Source of the DNA: an uncultured Spirochaetales bacterium | GTDB taxonomy: Bacteria; Spirochaetota; Spirochaetia; Sphaerochaetales; Sphaerochaetaceae | NCBI GenBank assembly: GCA_949282255.1 | Contig: CASDPA010000001.1 | Location: forward strand, 62,001 to 126,000 | Length of the DNA: 64,000 nt | Reading direction: 5' to 3' | Part shown: one piece after another, positions 42,539 to 50,366 of the stretch | How positions within the stretch are numbered: the first letter of the stretch is position 1 | How the letters are laid out: every line of letters starts with the position of its first letter | Program-made: the position numbers and the translations under genes | Notes under the pieces: generated by a model | The model's input: the letters and a program-made list of their open reading frames with translations, nothing else | The model's database searches: none | Told to the model about the DNA's origin: nothing

Positions 42539-44458
42539 ATGTCCCAGGACGATAGCGGCAAGTTCGATAATTTTCCTTACTACGAAGGAAAGCTCGGATT
42601 CGAGCTTGCTGAAGAAAAAACAATATTCCGCCTATGGGCTCCGAGTGCATCAAGCGTGCTCATAAGGCTTTACGAAGATGGGCTGTTTCTGCCCTCATAT
42701 ATGGATAGATATCTCGAAAAATACCAGGATGGACATTTTGAGACAGTATTTGAAGAGAATCTGAACGGAAAGTACTACGACTATCTCATAACAACCAATG
42801 GCAGAAGCTATGAAAGCGCCGATCCATATGCAAGAAGCTGTGGCGCAAACGGGCTTAGAAGCATGGTTATCAATCTCAAAAGCACCGATCCTGAAGGTTG
42901 GGAAAATGACAAGGCCCCAAAGAGGCAGAAGGAAGACATAATCTATGAAGTTCATGTGAAAGACTTCACTTTCCAGCGTTTCAGCGGGATCTCTGCAGAG
43001 CACAGGGGAAAATATCTGGGCCTTGCAGAGCGTGGAACCCGCCTTCTGTTCGATAAGCAATACAGGACCGGACTTGATTATATAGCTGAATTAGGTGTGA
43101 CACATGTGCAGCTGATGCCGATATTCGACTTCGGCTCCATAGATGAAATGGGCTCGGACCAGAAATTCAACTGGGGTTACGATCCCCAGAATTACAACGT
43201 GCCCGAGGGATCCTACTCCACGGATCCGGAGCATGGGGAAGTGCGCATCAGAGAGCTCAAGATGATGGTGAAGGCCATGCATGAGGCGGGGCTGCGCGTC
43301 GTAATGGATGTCGTATACAACCATACCTACCATCTCGATTCCTGCCTGTTCAGAACAGAGCCCTGGTATTTTTACAGGCAGAACGCAGACGGAAGCTCCA
43401 GCAACGGCTCCGGATGCGGGAACGATATCGCATCAGAGCGGCCGATGGTGCACCGATACATTTTGGATTCGATAATCTATTGGGCGGAGGAATACCATAT
43501 CGACGGATTCAGATTCGATCTGATGGGATTAATCGACACTGGGCTGATGAACGATATACGCGAGAAGCTCGACCAAAAATATGGGAAGGGTGAAAAGCTG
43601 ATATACGGCGAGCCCTGGGCCGCGGGAGGGACTGCGGTGAAGGCGGGTTATCAGCTTGCAGACAAAAACGCGTTGGCTTTGCTGGATAAGAACATAGGAG
43701 CTTTCTGCGACTCCACACGTGATTTGGTGAAGGGCAGCAATTTCGATGCTTCCTCACTTGGATTTGCAAATGGCGGGACTGTTGATATGAACCTAATAAA
43801 ACACGCCGTACTCGGCTGGAATCCTGGAGATTGGCATTTCAGCACAAAATCCCCCAGCCAAACCATCACATATCTTTCAAGCCATGATGATTGGACGCTT
43901 TGGGACAAGCTTGTGCTGACGATGGATGAAAATGAGGAGTTCCTCAAGCTCAGCCCCCAGGTATTGGAAGCAAACCGACTCGCCGCAGCCATGTACTTTA
44001 CCATGCAAGGTCGACCTTTCATGCTCTCGGGAGAGGAAATGGCAAGGACGAAAGCAGGGGTGAAAAACTCCTACTGCTCCCCTCTTTTCATAAACCGCTT
44101 TGATTGGATAAGGACAAAGGAGGCTCATTCGCTTGTTGAATATTACAAGGGGCTCATACGGTTGAGAAAAAGCATCCCCGCATTGACAGACAAAAGCTCG
44201 GGAGCAAAAAACCGGCTTCTTGAATTCAAGATAATCGGGAAGCATACCGTCAAGATCCGTCTCGACAACAAGGGGGATGAGAAATACAAAGAGATCCAGC
44301 TGATATACACCCAAGAAAAGGAAATGCAGCGCCTGCAGCTTGACGGGAAATGGGATGTCCTTATGGACGGAGAGATTTCTGACAGAAGGGATGCACCCAT
44401 AAAGGTCGAGGGTTATATCAACACACGCGGACCGGAGGCGATCCTGCTTGCCCGCTAA
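42539..44458 (+). CDS. Type I pullulanase (GH13 debranching enzyme)
   Basis: 639 aa. Hydrolyses alpha-1,6 bonds of pullulan or branched alpha-glucans. N-terminal CBM48 region (YEGKLGFELAEEKTIFRLWAPSA), then GH13 catalytic domain with the pullulanase-specific NWGYDP (in KFNWGYDPQNYN) and the four conserved regions: VVMDVVYNHT, GFRFDLMGL (nucleophile Asp), IYGEPW (acid/base Glu) and YLSSHDDWTLWDK. No signal peptide, so it acts on intracellular glycogen or imported maltodextrins. ATG 42539 follows GGGGG. Stop codon overlaps the stop of convergent rhomboid gene by 3 nt. Confidence 0.92.
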   Translation: MSQDDSGKFDNFPYYEGKLGFELAEEKTIFRLWAPSASSVLIRLYEDGLFLPSYMDRYLEKYQDGHFETVFEENLNGKYYDYLITTNGRSYESADPYARSCGANGLRSMVINLKSTDPEGWENDKAPKRQKEDIIYEVHVKDFTFQRFSGISAEHRGKYLGLAERGTRLLFDKQYRTGLDYIAELGVTHVQLMPIFDFGSIDEMGSDQKFNWGYDPQNYNVPEGSYSTDPEHGEVRIRELKMMVKAMHEAGLRVVMDVVYNHTYHLDSCLFRTEPWYFYRQNADGSSSNGSGCGNDIASERPMVHRYILDSIIYWAEEYHIDGFRFDLMGLIDTGLMNDIREKLDQKYGKGEKLIYGEPWAAGGTAVKAGYQLADKNALALLDKNIGAFCDSTRDLVKGSNFDASSLGFANGGTVDMNLIKHAVLGWNPGDWHFSTKSPSQTITYLSSHDDWTLWDKLVLTMDENEEFLKLSPQVLEANRLAAAMYFTMQGRPFMLSGEEMARTKAGVKNSYCSPLFINRFDWIRTKEAHSLVEYYKGLIRLRKSIPALTDKSSGAKNRLLEFKIIGKHTVKIRLDNKGDEKYKEIQLIYTQEKEMQRLQLDGKWDVLMDGEISDRRDAPIKVEGYINTRGPEAILLAR

Positions 44459-45078
44459 CGTATCCTTCTGAACGGATTTATGTTCATCCTCACCACGACA
44501 TATAAAAGGCCCACCACAAGCCCGAAAAGATGGGTTATGTGGGCTATGCCGTCATAGGAGAACTGCAGGAAGAACTCGATTAGGAAATATACGATGACAA
44601 GCACATAAGCCTTCACAGGAAGAAGGCCCATCACATATACGACAGAATTAGGGAAGAACACCGCAAAAAGAAACATTACCGCATATACGGCTCCCGATGC
44701 CCCCATAAGGAAATAAAAATACTGACCGGTGAAATAATAGTAGAAGAATGTCAGTACAGAGGACAGAATTCCTGTGACAAAATAATAAAGCAGGAATTCC
44801 TTGCTCCCAATATACTTTTCAACTATTGTGCCGAATATGAAAAGCCCCAGCATATTTGAAAAAAGATGCATCAGGCCGCCATGGACAAACATATATGTGA
44901 CAAACTGGTAATAGCTGTGGCTTGAAAGTATCATGAATGGACTCATCGCCATTCGGAATCCAAGACTTGGATAAACATAATAAGATAAAAAGAAGACAAA
45001 AATGTTGATGGCTATCAACAACAATGTGACATTATGAAACGAATAGCTGAATTTCCTGTTTATTATGGAGTCCCTCAT
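44455..45078 (-). CDS. Rhomboid family intramembrane serine protease
   Basis: 207 aa, six predicted membrane helices. Catalytic Ser in GASGAVYAVMF (helix 4) and His in GIAHITHLFGLVVG (helix 6); HLFSNMLGL in helix 2 gives the conserved His/Asn oxyanion-hole residues. All key residues are present. Cleaves membrane-anchored substrates within the bilayer; substrate unknown. ATG 45078 is preferred to an upstream TTG. No ribosome site, and TATTAC lies 10 nt upstream, so the leader may be very short. The sRNA locus lies just upstream, on the opposite strand. Confidence 0.9.
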   Translation of the reverse strand: MRDSIINRKFSYSFHNVTLLLIAINIFVFFLSYYVYPSLGFRMAMSPFMILSSHSYYQFVTYMFVHGGLMHLFSNMLGLFIFGTIVEKYIGSKEFLLYYFVTGILSSVLTFFYYYFTGQYFYFLMGASGAVYAVMFLFAVFFPNSVVYVMGLLPVKAYVLVIVYFLIEFFLQFSYDGIAHITHLFGLVVGLLYVVVRMNINPFRRIR

Positions 45079-45133
45079 AAAAAACAAGGTAATACGTAAA
45101 AAGAGCAAGGGTCAAGTTCGAAAAAAAATTACA

Positions 45134-45150
45134 GTGTGAAAAAATTTCAC
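45134..45150. promoter_or_regulatory. Upstream activator palindrome of sRNA 1
   Basis: TGTGAAAAAATTTCACA, perfect 7-bp arms. Its centre lies 66 bp before the -24 GG of the sRNA 1 promoter, the placing of a sigma-54 activator site. A matching palindrome stands before sRNA 2. Confidence 0.7.
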
Positions 45151-45205
45151 ATAGCAAAAGGCAGAAAAAAGAGTTGAAAACCATAAAAATAGGCTTTTTC
45201 CATAG

Positions 45206-45222
45206 TTGGCACGCTATTTGCT
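45206..45222 (+). promoter_or_regulatory. Sigma-54 promoter of sRNA 1
   Basis: TTGGCACGCTATTTGCT, full consensus, GG and GC 10 nt apart; +1 near 45233. Confidence 0.9.
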
Positions 45223-45232
45223 TATTTTCAAG

Positions 45233-45305
45233 TACAGAGCAAACAGTTTTTTTCAACCTCCTTTTTTTAGCATGTGTGGCACCTCAGCAGGGTGCCCGTT
45301 TTTTT
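45233..45305 (+). ncRNA. Putative sigma-54-dependent small RNA 1 (about 73 nt)
   Basis: Begins ACAGAGCAAACAG, then a U tract, CAACCUCCUUUUUUU (anti-Shine-Dalgarno CCUCC), and ends in the terminator GGCACC-N7-GGTGCC (45278-45296) plus seven T. No open reading frame with a ribosome site. Shares its 5' block with sRNA 2, 430 nt downstream. Expected to base-pair with ribosome-binding sites of target mRNAs (inference). Confidence 0.7.
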
Positions 45306-45562
45306 GAAAAGGTGAAATTGGTTCATTTCATAAGCATGAGGTTTTATTACAGGGAAAATACATCAAGGGCATTACATGCAGGCAGGATCAGGATGTTTTG
45401 GAAACAATAAAGGAATATCTTATGGCAAAAAAATAAGATTATGCTTCTTTTTTAGCCATCAAATAGCCTTGTTTTATCGTAATTCCTTCAAAACAGAATT
45501 CATGGCAAAAGACTGAACCAAATATCCAATGCTATATTTTTTACAGTGCAAATTTTTCCATG
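45306..45562. other. Spacer between the two sRNA units
   Basis: About 257 nt with no recognised gene. A 46-codon open frame (45376-45516) is possible but has only a weak AAGGG site. Runs resembling CTTTTTTAGC recur here (near 45450) and in both sRNA units, which hints at old duplications of the unit. Confidence 0.3.
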
Positions 45563-45579
45563 TGTGCAATTATTTCACA
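45563..45579. promoter_or_regulatory. Upstream activator palindrome of sRNA 2
   Basis: TGTGCAATTATTTCACA, same TGTGNAA-N3-TTTCACA layout as at 45134 (one arm mismatch); centre 67 bp before the -24 GG of sRNA 2, against 66 bp for sRNA 1. Confidence 0.65.
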
Positions 45580-45635
45580 TACAAATTTATCATGAATAAT
45601 GGCAATAAGCATGTATTTAACACTTTTTAGCATAC

Positions 45636-45652
45636 TTGGTACGGCTTTTGCA
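45636..45652 (+). promoter_or_regulatory. Sigma-54 promoter of sRNA 2
   Basis: TTGGTACGGCTTTTGCA; GG and GC 10 nt apart, T for C at one -24 position. +1 near 45663. Confidence 0.85.
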
Positions 45653-45662
45653 TACTCATTTG

Positions 45663-45770
45663 TAACAGAGCAACAGTTTTTTCACCTCCTTTGATCGAGT
45701 GAAAAAAAGTATCCAGAAGCATCGTCGGCCCTCTCTCCCACCCCATTTATGCCGGCGATGCTTTCTTTTT
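45663..45770 (+). ncRNA. Putative sigma-54-dependent small RNA 2 (about 108 nt)
   Basis: Begins AACAGAGCAACAG, nearly identical to sRNA 1. Hairpin TTTTTTCAC / GTGAAAAAA (9 bp) holds CUCCUUUGAUCGA in its loop, so the anti-Shine-Dalgarno is displayed. The terminator is AGCATCGTCGGC / GCCGGCGATGCT (45718-45762) with a 21-nt C-rich loop containing CUCUCUCCCACCCC, then TTCTTTTT. Two C-rich loops suggest two targeting surfaces. Confidence 0.75.
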
Positions 45771-45780
45771 GCCGGTTTTC

Positions 45781-45789
45781 TGCTATTAT
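45781..45789 (+). promoter_or_regulatory. Extended -10 of rlmE (leaderless)
   Basis: TGC-TATTAT, then 6 nt and ATG 45796; +1 coincides with the start codon. No ribosome site. Confidence 0.55.
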
Positions 45790-45795
45790 TTTTCC

Positions 45796-46395
45796 ATGGC
45801 AAATTCAAGAAGGGACAAGGCTGATTCATATACGCAAAGGGCGCATAAGGAAGGATATCCTGCACGCAGCGTCTATAAGCTGGAAGAAATCAATTCTTCG
45901 CATAGGATAATAAAACCTGGAGACAGCGTATTGGATGTAGGGGCGGCGCCTGGAAGCTGGACGCTTTATACACACCGCGAGCTGATAAAAGGAAAAGGGA
46001 GTATTGTAGCTGTCGATCTCAATCCCCTGAACCTCGATCCGGTGCCACCGACAGTGACGGCATTCGTTGGAGATGCCTTTTCAAGGGAAATAAGAAAAAG
46101 ACTGACGGACCTGGGGCCGTATGATGCGATAATAAGCGATGCCGCGCCCATGACCACGGGAAACAGGACCGTCGACACATCAAGGAGCGAAGCCCTCGCT
46201 GAAAATGTCGTACTGCTGGCAGAAGAGCAGCTTAAGGCCGGCGGAAATCTTGTGATAAAAATCTTCCAGGGCGGCGGGCAGGAAGAGATATTGAAAAAAA
46301 TGCGGACCCTTTTCAAAAAAGCAAAGGCCTTCAAACCGAAGGCCAGCAGAGATGACAGTTTTGAAATCTTTTTGATCGGACTGGAAAAGAAATGA
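45796..46395 (+). CDS. rlmE: 23S rRNA (uridine2552-2'-O)-methyltransferase, FtsJ/RlmE family
   Basis: 199 aa. SAM-dependent 2'-O-methylation of the A-loop uridine of 23S rRNA; late step in large-subunit assembly and linked to heat stress. Rossmann methyltransferase with RSVYKLEEI (first catalytic Lys), VLDVGAAPGSWTLY (SAM site), AIISDAAPMTTGNR (catalytic Asp) and NLVIKIFQGGG (second Lys); the final Glu (SFEIFLIG) completes the K-D-K-E tetrad. ATG 45796 is chosen because the -10 at 45784 leaves it leaderless and the family start matches. The stop abuts the stop of convergent mscS with no gap. Confidence 0.92.
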   Translation: MANSRRDKADSYTQRAHKEGYPARSVYKLEEINSSHRIIKPGDSVLDVGAAPGSWTLYTHRELIKGKGSIVAVDLNPLNLDPVPPTVTAFVGDAFSREIRKRLTDLGPYDAIISDAAPMTTGNRTVDTSRSEALAENVVLLAEEQLKAGGNLVIKIFQGGGQEEILKKMRTLFKKAKAFKPKASRDDSFEIFLIGLEKK

Positions 46396-47256
46396 TCAGC
46401 TCTTCTTGATGTTGACGTCAAGCTGGCTGAACGGAATTTCGATCCCTTCGCTGCGGAACTTTTCCACAATATCCTTCTGGAATCTCCAATATACGCTCCA
46501 GAAATCCGCAGGACGCACCCAGGGTCTTGCGACAAAATCGATCGAAGAAGCTGAAAGCTTGTTCACCTCGATTACGGGAGCCGGATCTGCAAGCACCTCG
46601 GGATACGAGGCTATCACCTCGGAAATCGCCCTCTTCGCCTTCTCAAGATCCGTACCATATCCGACGGAAACAAGGAAATCCTCCCTCCTTCTGTCCATGG
46701 AGGAATAATTCACGATTACGGAGCCCCAAACGTTCTTATTGCTCAGCACGATCTTCCTGTTATCCGGCGCAGTAAGGTTCACGCACATCAGGTCCATCGA
46801 GGTGACGGTGCCTCCTATGCTGTCGATTTCAACATAATCTCCGATTGTAAACGGATTGTTGATGGCGATGAGGAAGCCGCTGAAAAAATTGCTTATGCTT
46901 TCCTGCAGCGCAAAGCCTAGTACAATACCGGATACCCCGAGGCCGGCGATAACGGGTGTCAGGTTGATACCGAAGGTCTGAAGGATGGCTATTATGCCAA
47001 CTATCCATAAAAGCACGTTCGAGCATTTCCTGATAAGCGAGCACACCATCGGCGTGAATTTCACGCTATGCGAAGCAAGACGACGGAAAAATCTCGTGAT
47101 CAGCTTCGTAAGAACCATGCATACGATGAAAATGACGACGGATATGATCACACGCAGTAGCATCGTGCGTGGATCGAAATAATCGGCGATCCTCTCGAGC
47201 AGTGTCTTTACGTGCGTGATTTCCTCTTCAGGGACAACTGTTGATAGAATAAACAT
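46396..47256 (-). CDS. mscS: MscS-type small mechanosensitive channel
   Basis: 286 aa, same size as E. coli MscS. N-terminal helices, then the pore helix and beta domain signature GLGVSGIVLGFALQESISNFFSGF and GDYVEIDSIGGTVTSMDL, followed by the mixed C-terminal domain. Releases solutes on osmotic downshock from the inner membrane. Two adjacent ATG codons (47259 and 47256); I use the second, as GGAGG is then 4 nt rather than 1 nt away. That ribosome site directly follows the T tract of the htpG terminator. Confidence 0.92.
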   Translation of the reverse strand: MFILSTVVPEEEITHVKTLLERIADYFDPRTMLLRVIISVVIFIVCMVLTKLITRFFRRLASHSVKFTPMVCSLIRKCSNVLLWIVGIIAILQTFGINLTPVIAGLGVSGIVLGFALQESISNFFSGFLIAINNPFTIGDYVEIDSIGGTVTSMDLMCVNLTAPDNRKIVLSNKNVWGSVIVNYSSMDRRREDFLVSVGYGTDLEKAKRAISEVIASYPEVLADPAPVIEVNKLSASSIDFVARPWVRPADFWSVYWRFQKDIVEKFRSEGIEIPFSQLDVNIKKS

Positions 47257-47265
47257 CATGCCTCC

Positions 47266-47293
47266 AAAAAAAAGGGAGACCCGAAGATCTCCC
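47266..47293 (-). terminator. Terminator of htpG
   Basis: Minus strand: GGGAGA / TCTCCC stem, 8-nt loop, then eight T that run into the mscS ribosome site. Confidence 0.85.
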
Positions 47294-47315
47294 AGGGTAA
47301 GATAAGAATAACCTT

Positions 47316-49196
47316 TTATCTCTCAAGCAGTCTAGTGAGATTCTTGGCAAAAGCCACAGGATCGGAGGGCATAAGCCCCTCCTGAAGCAGTGCTTGGTCA
47401 AGAAGTACGGAACTTGCAAGAGAGACATATTCATCATCCCCGCTCTCTCCGATTTTGGATATGATCGGAGAATCGGGGTTGATTTCCAACATCGGCTTCT
47501 CCTCAGGAAGGCTGTCGTTGCCCATCTGGCGGAGCATCCTCTGCATCTGCACGCTCGGGGCATCGTCGCTTATGACGACACAGGCAGGGGTCTCGGTAAG
47601 GCGGGAAGAGATGACGACATCCTTGACCTTGTCGCCAAGAGCCTTCTTGATCTTGTCGGCAACCGGTTGCTTGTCCTTTTCACCCTCCTTCTCCCCTTCT
47701 TCCTTGAGATCATCAAGGGATCCGGCCTTGTTTATCGCCTTAAGGGGTATCTTGTCGTATTCATAGACGCTTGAAATCACAATCTCATCTATATCGTCAT
47801 CCAAAAGAAGAACCTCATACCCCTTCTTCCTGTATGCCTCGATAAGAGGAGAAGATTTGAGGACCGATTCCTTACCTCCTGCAAGATAATAGATGGCCTT
47901 CTGACCTTCCTTCATTCCTTCCTTATATTGCTTGAGCGACACATAACCTTCCTTTTCAGAGCTATGGTACCTCACAAGCTCCAACAAGGCCTCCCTGTTG
48001 GCATAATCGCCATACAGCCCTTCTTTGAGCGGGCGGTTGTACTGGCTGATGAACTTATCATAAAGCTCAGGATTGTTCTCAGCTATCTTCTTGAATTCAG
48101 ACAACAGCTTCTTGACAGAACCGTTCCTGATTGCAGTCATTACACGATTTTCCTGCAAGATCTCCCTTGACACATTCAAAGGCAGGTCTTCGCTGTCGAT
48201 CACGCCTCTGACAAATCTCAGGTATGTCGGAAGGAGAGTCTTGTCATCATCTGTGATATACACCCTCTTCACATAAAGCTTCACACCAGGGGTGTAATCG
48301 GCGTAATTCATATCAAAAGGAGCTTTGGATGGAATATAAAAGAGCGTGGTGTATTCGGTAGCACCCTCCACTTTCGTATGCAGATAGAAAAGAGGATCCT
48401 CGTTATCATAATAATTGTTCTTATAGAACTGCTTGTAATCCTCATCCTTCAGATCGCTCTTGTTCCTTCTCCAAAGGGCGGAAGAGGAATTGATCTTCTC
48501 TATCTTATGCTCAACAGTCTTCTTCGGATCGCCCTTCTCATCCTTGTTCTCATAATCGTAATTGGTCTGGTCATACTCAAGATAGATCGGATATGCGATA
48601 TGGTCCGAATATTTCTTGATGAGCGTCTCAATCTCATAGCGGTTTGCATACATCGCACCATCCTCGTTCAGGTGGAGGATGATCGTGGTGCCTTGGCTTT
48701 CACGTTCTGCAGGCTCGATCGTATAAGAGCTCTTTCCGTCGCTCTCCCATTTGTAAGCCTGAGCCTGTCCCGCTTTCTTGGAAACCACTTCTATTTTTGA
48801 ACTCACCATGAAGGCTGAATAGAAGCCAACCCCGAACTGTCCGATAAGATTGCTGTCTTTCTTATCCTCATCTTTCAGGCTCTCGAGAAACTTTTTTGTT
48901 CCGCTGGAAGCGATGGTACCGAGGTTGTTGTTCAAATCCTCCTCATCCATACCGATTCCATTGTCTTTGATCGTAAGCGTCTTCTCCCCGTTTTCAGAGA
49001 AGGTCACATCTATCCTCGGATCGAAGGAATAATCCTTCAGTTCCCCGTCCACCATTGACAGATATTTGAGCTTATCCAACGCGTCAGATGCGTTTGAAAT
49101 GAGCTCTCTTAAGAAAATCTCCCTGTTTGAATAGAGGGAATGAATAATAAGCTGTAACAGATCGGTTACTTCCGTCTTGAATTTCTTGCTTGCCAT
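47316..49196 (-). CDS. htpG: Chaperone HtpG (Hsp90)
   Basis: 626 aa. ATP-dependent cytosolic chaperone. GHKL ATPase N-domain: LFLRELISNASDALDKLKY-type motif (here REIFLRELISNASDALDKL), TIKDNGIGM, and GQFGVGFYSAFMV; middle domain with the Hsp90 Arg segment (LNVSREILQENR), and C-terminal dimer domain. The start at ATG 49196 follows GAGGT 6 nt upstream; residues encoded further upstream in frame are not conserved. Promoter TTGCCG-N17-TATTTT; no CIRCE element was seen. Confidence 0.95.
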   Translation of the reverse strand: MASKKFKTEVTDLLQLIIHSLYSNREIFLRELISNASDALDKLKYLSMVDGELKDYSFDPRIDVTFSENGEKTLTIKDNGIGMDEEDLNNNLGTIASSGTKKFLESLKDEDKKDSNLIGQFGVGFYSAFMVSSKIEVVSKKAGQAQAYKWESDGKSSYTIEPAERESQGTTIILHLNEDGAMYANRYEIETLIKKYSDHIAYPIYLEYDQTNYDYENKDEKGDPKKTVEHKIEKINSSSALWRRNKSDLKDEDYKQFYKNNYYDNEDPLFYLHTKVEGATEYTTLFYIPSKAPFDMNYADYTPGVKLYVKRVYITDDDKTLLPTYLRFVRGVIDSEDLPLNVSREILQENRVMTAIRNGSVKKLLSEFKKIAENNPELYDKFISQYNRPLKEGLYGDYANREALLELVRYHSSEKEGYVSLKQYKEGMKEGQKAIYYLAGGKESVLKSSPLIEAYRKKGYEVLLLDDDIDEIVISSVYEYDKIPLKAINKAGSLDDLKEEGEKEGEKDKQPVADKIKKALGDKVKDVVISSRLTETPACVVISDDAPSVQMQRMLRQMGNDSLPEEKPMLEINPDSPIISKIGESGDDEYVSLASSVLLDQALLQEGLMPSDPVAFAKNLTRLLER

Positions 49197-49217
49197 TATA
49201 ATACCTCTCAATAAGGA

Positions 49218-49246
49218 AAAATATTCACAAAATACAAATTCGGCAA
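49218..49246 (-). promoter_or_regulatory. htpG promoter
   Basis: Minus strand TTGCCG (49241-49246), 17-nt spacer, TATTTT (49218-49223). Confidence 0.45.
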
Positions 49247-49273
49247 CTCTTTGTGGAAAAAGAAATGAGAGTC

Positions 49274-49282
49274 TGCTATGCT
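49274..49282 (+). promoter_or_regulatory. Extended -10 of the ROK gene (leaderless-type)
   Basis: TGC-TATGCT, then 7 nt and ATG 49290; no ribosome site. Confidence 0.45.
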
Positions 49283-49289
49283 TTTTCTT

Positions 49290-50366
49290 ATGGATTTTTC
49301 TAGACCTGACAATGCAAGGGCCATAAACAGGCTCAAAGTGCTTTCTGCAATCAGGGAGCATGAAGTTATGACCAGAGCGGAACTTTCCAGACTGCTGCTG
49401 ATCAACAAGGTTTCCATTTCGGAAATCGTCGATAATCTTATCAAACAGGACCTTGTGAAGGAGGGTGATAAGGTATTTCCCGATTCAGGACGCCCTGCCA
49501 CCACGCTTAAGATCAATGCAGAAAGAGGACGGGTCATAGGTCTATATATCAGGGCAACAGGATGCCTTATCGCATCAAGCAATCTGGATGGCAAGATCCT
49601 GCGCCTGGAAAGGTTTCCAAGAGGATCTGGGAAAGAGGAGCTGGAAGAGAACCTGCGCATGAGCCTTGAGAGGATCCTCAAAAACGATGGCATAAAAGTT
49701 TATGGATGTGTGATTGCATGCGATGAGGATGTGAAATTCTTGCAGGAATCGGTTCCTTTCGACTGCAAATTCGTTCCCTCTCTCGAGGCCCAGGTGGTAT
49801 CGGAGCTGAGACATGGCGCCGACACTTTGAACAACATACTGTTTGTCAATCTCTCAGAGGCAATCAGCGCGGCCTTCTTTGATGGAAGAATCCGTCAGAT
49901 AAAAGATTTTGCACACTTGAGAATCGCAAACGGGAAAACCTGCAGTTGCGGGAAAAACGGATGTCTGGAAACATTTTTTTCCGGCAAATATTTGAAAGAT
50001 GGGTTTAAAGAGAAGACAGGAATCAACTTGGACACAAAATCCATGCTGCAAGACCCAAAAGCGTTGGAATACATAAGGGAGAATCTGAAAATGCTGGCAT
50101 TGGCCCTGGGCATGGCGGTACAGGCCATAGGAGCCGAAAGCGTAATGCTTATAGGAGAATATGCAGCTCTCCCCGATGAGTTTTACGCACAACTCAATTC
50201 GAACGTACTGTCAATACTACCTGAAAACAGGAACAACCTCGTCATCTTCAAATCACTTTCCTCAGGCAATGGCGCAATCGAAGGTGCCTGCCATATGGCT
50301 TTGGACGAATTCTTCTATTCCAAGGGCCTGCTGGATGCACTTGCAAAACTTGAAAACTACCGGTAA
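49290..50366 (+). CDS. ROK family transcriptional regulator (NagC/XylR type)
   Basis: 358 aa. N-terminal winged helix-turn-helix (about residues 10-65: RLKVLSAIREHEVMTRAELSRLL...ISEIVDNLIKQDLV), followed by a ROK sugar-kinase-like domain with the zinc motif CSCGKNGCLETFFSG (near 215). The usual kinase ATP-site and catalytic GHD-type residues are not evident, so it acts as a sugar-responsive DNA-binding protein rather than a kinase. An ATG four codons earlier is possible; 49290 suits the leaderless pattern. Divergent from htpG. Target genes unknown. Its 3' end overlaps the convergent lipoprotein gene by 10 nt. Confidence 0.85.
   Translation: MDFSRPDNARAINRLKVLSAIREHEVMTRAELSRLLLINKVSISEIVDNLIKQDLVKEGDKVFPDSGRPATTLKINAERGRVIGLYIRATGCLIASSNLDGKILRLERFPRGSGKEELEENLRMSLERILKNDGIKVYGCVIACDEDVKFLQESVPFDCKFVPSLEAQVVSELRHGADTLNNILFVNLSEAISAAFFDGRIRQIKDFAHLRIANGKTCSCGKNGCLETFFSGKYLKDGFKEKTGINLDTKSMLQDPKALEYIRENLKMLALALGMAVQAIGAESVMLIGEYAALPDEFYAQLNSNVLSILPENRNNLVIFKSLSSGNGAIEGACHMALDEFFYSKGLLDALAKLENYR

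Noticed and set aside
45134-45150. CRP site (TGTGA-N6-TCACA)
   Set aside because: The half-sites are 7 nt apart, not 6, and the second copy lacks the first A; equal distance to sigma-54 promoters favours an enhancer site.
45376-45516. 46-codon ORF between the two sRNA units
   Set aside because: Only a weak AAGGG site, odd composition (FFF, several Cys), no recognised homology; not reported as a gene.
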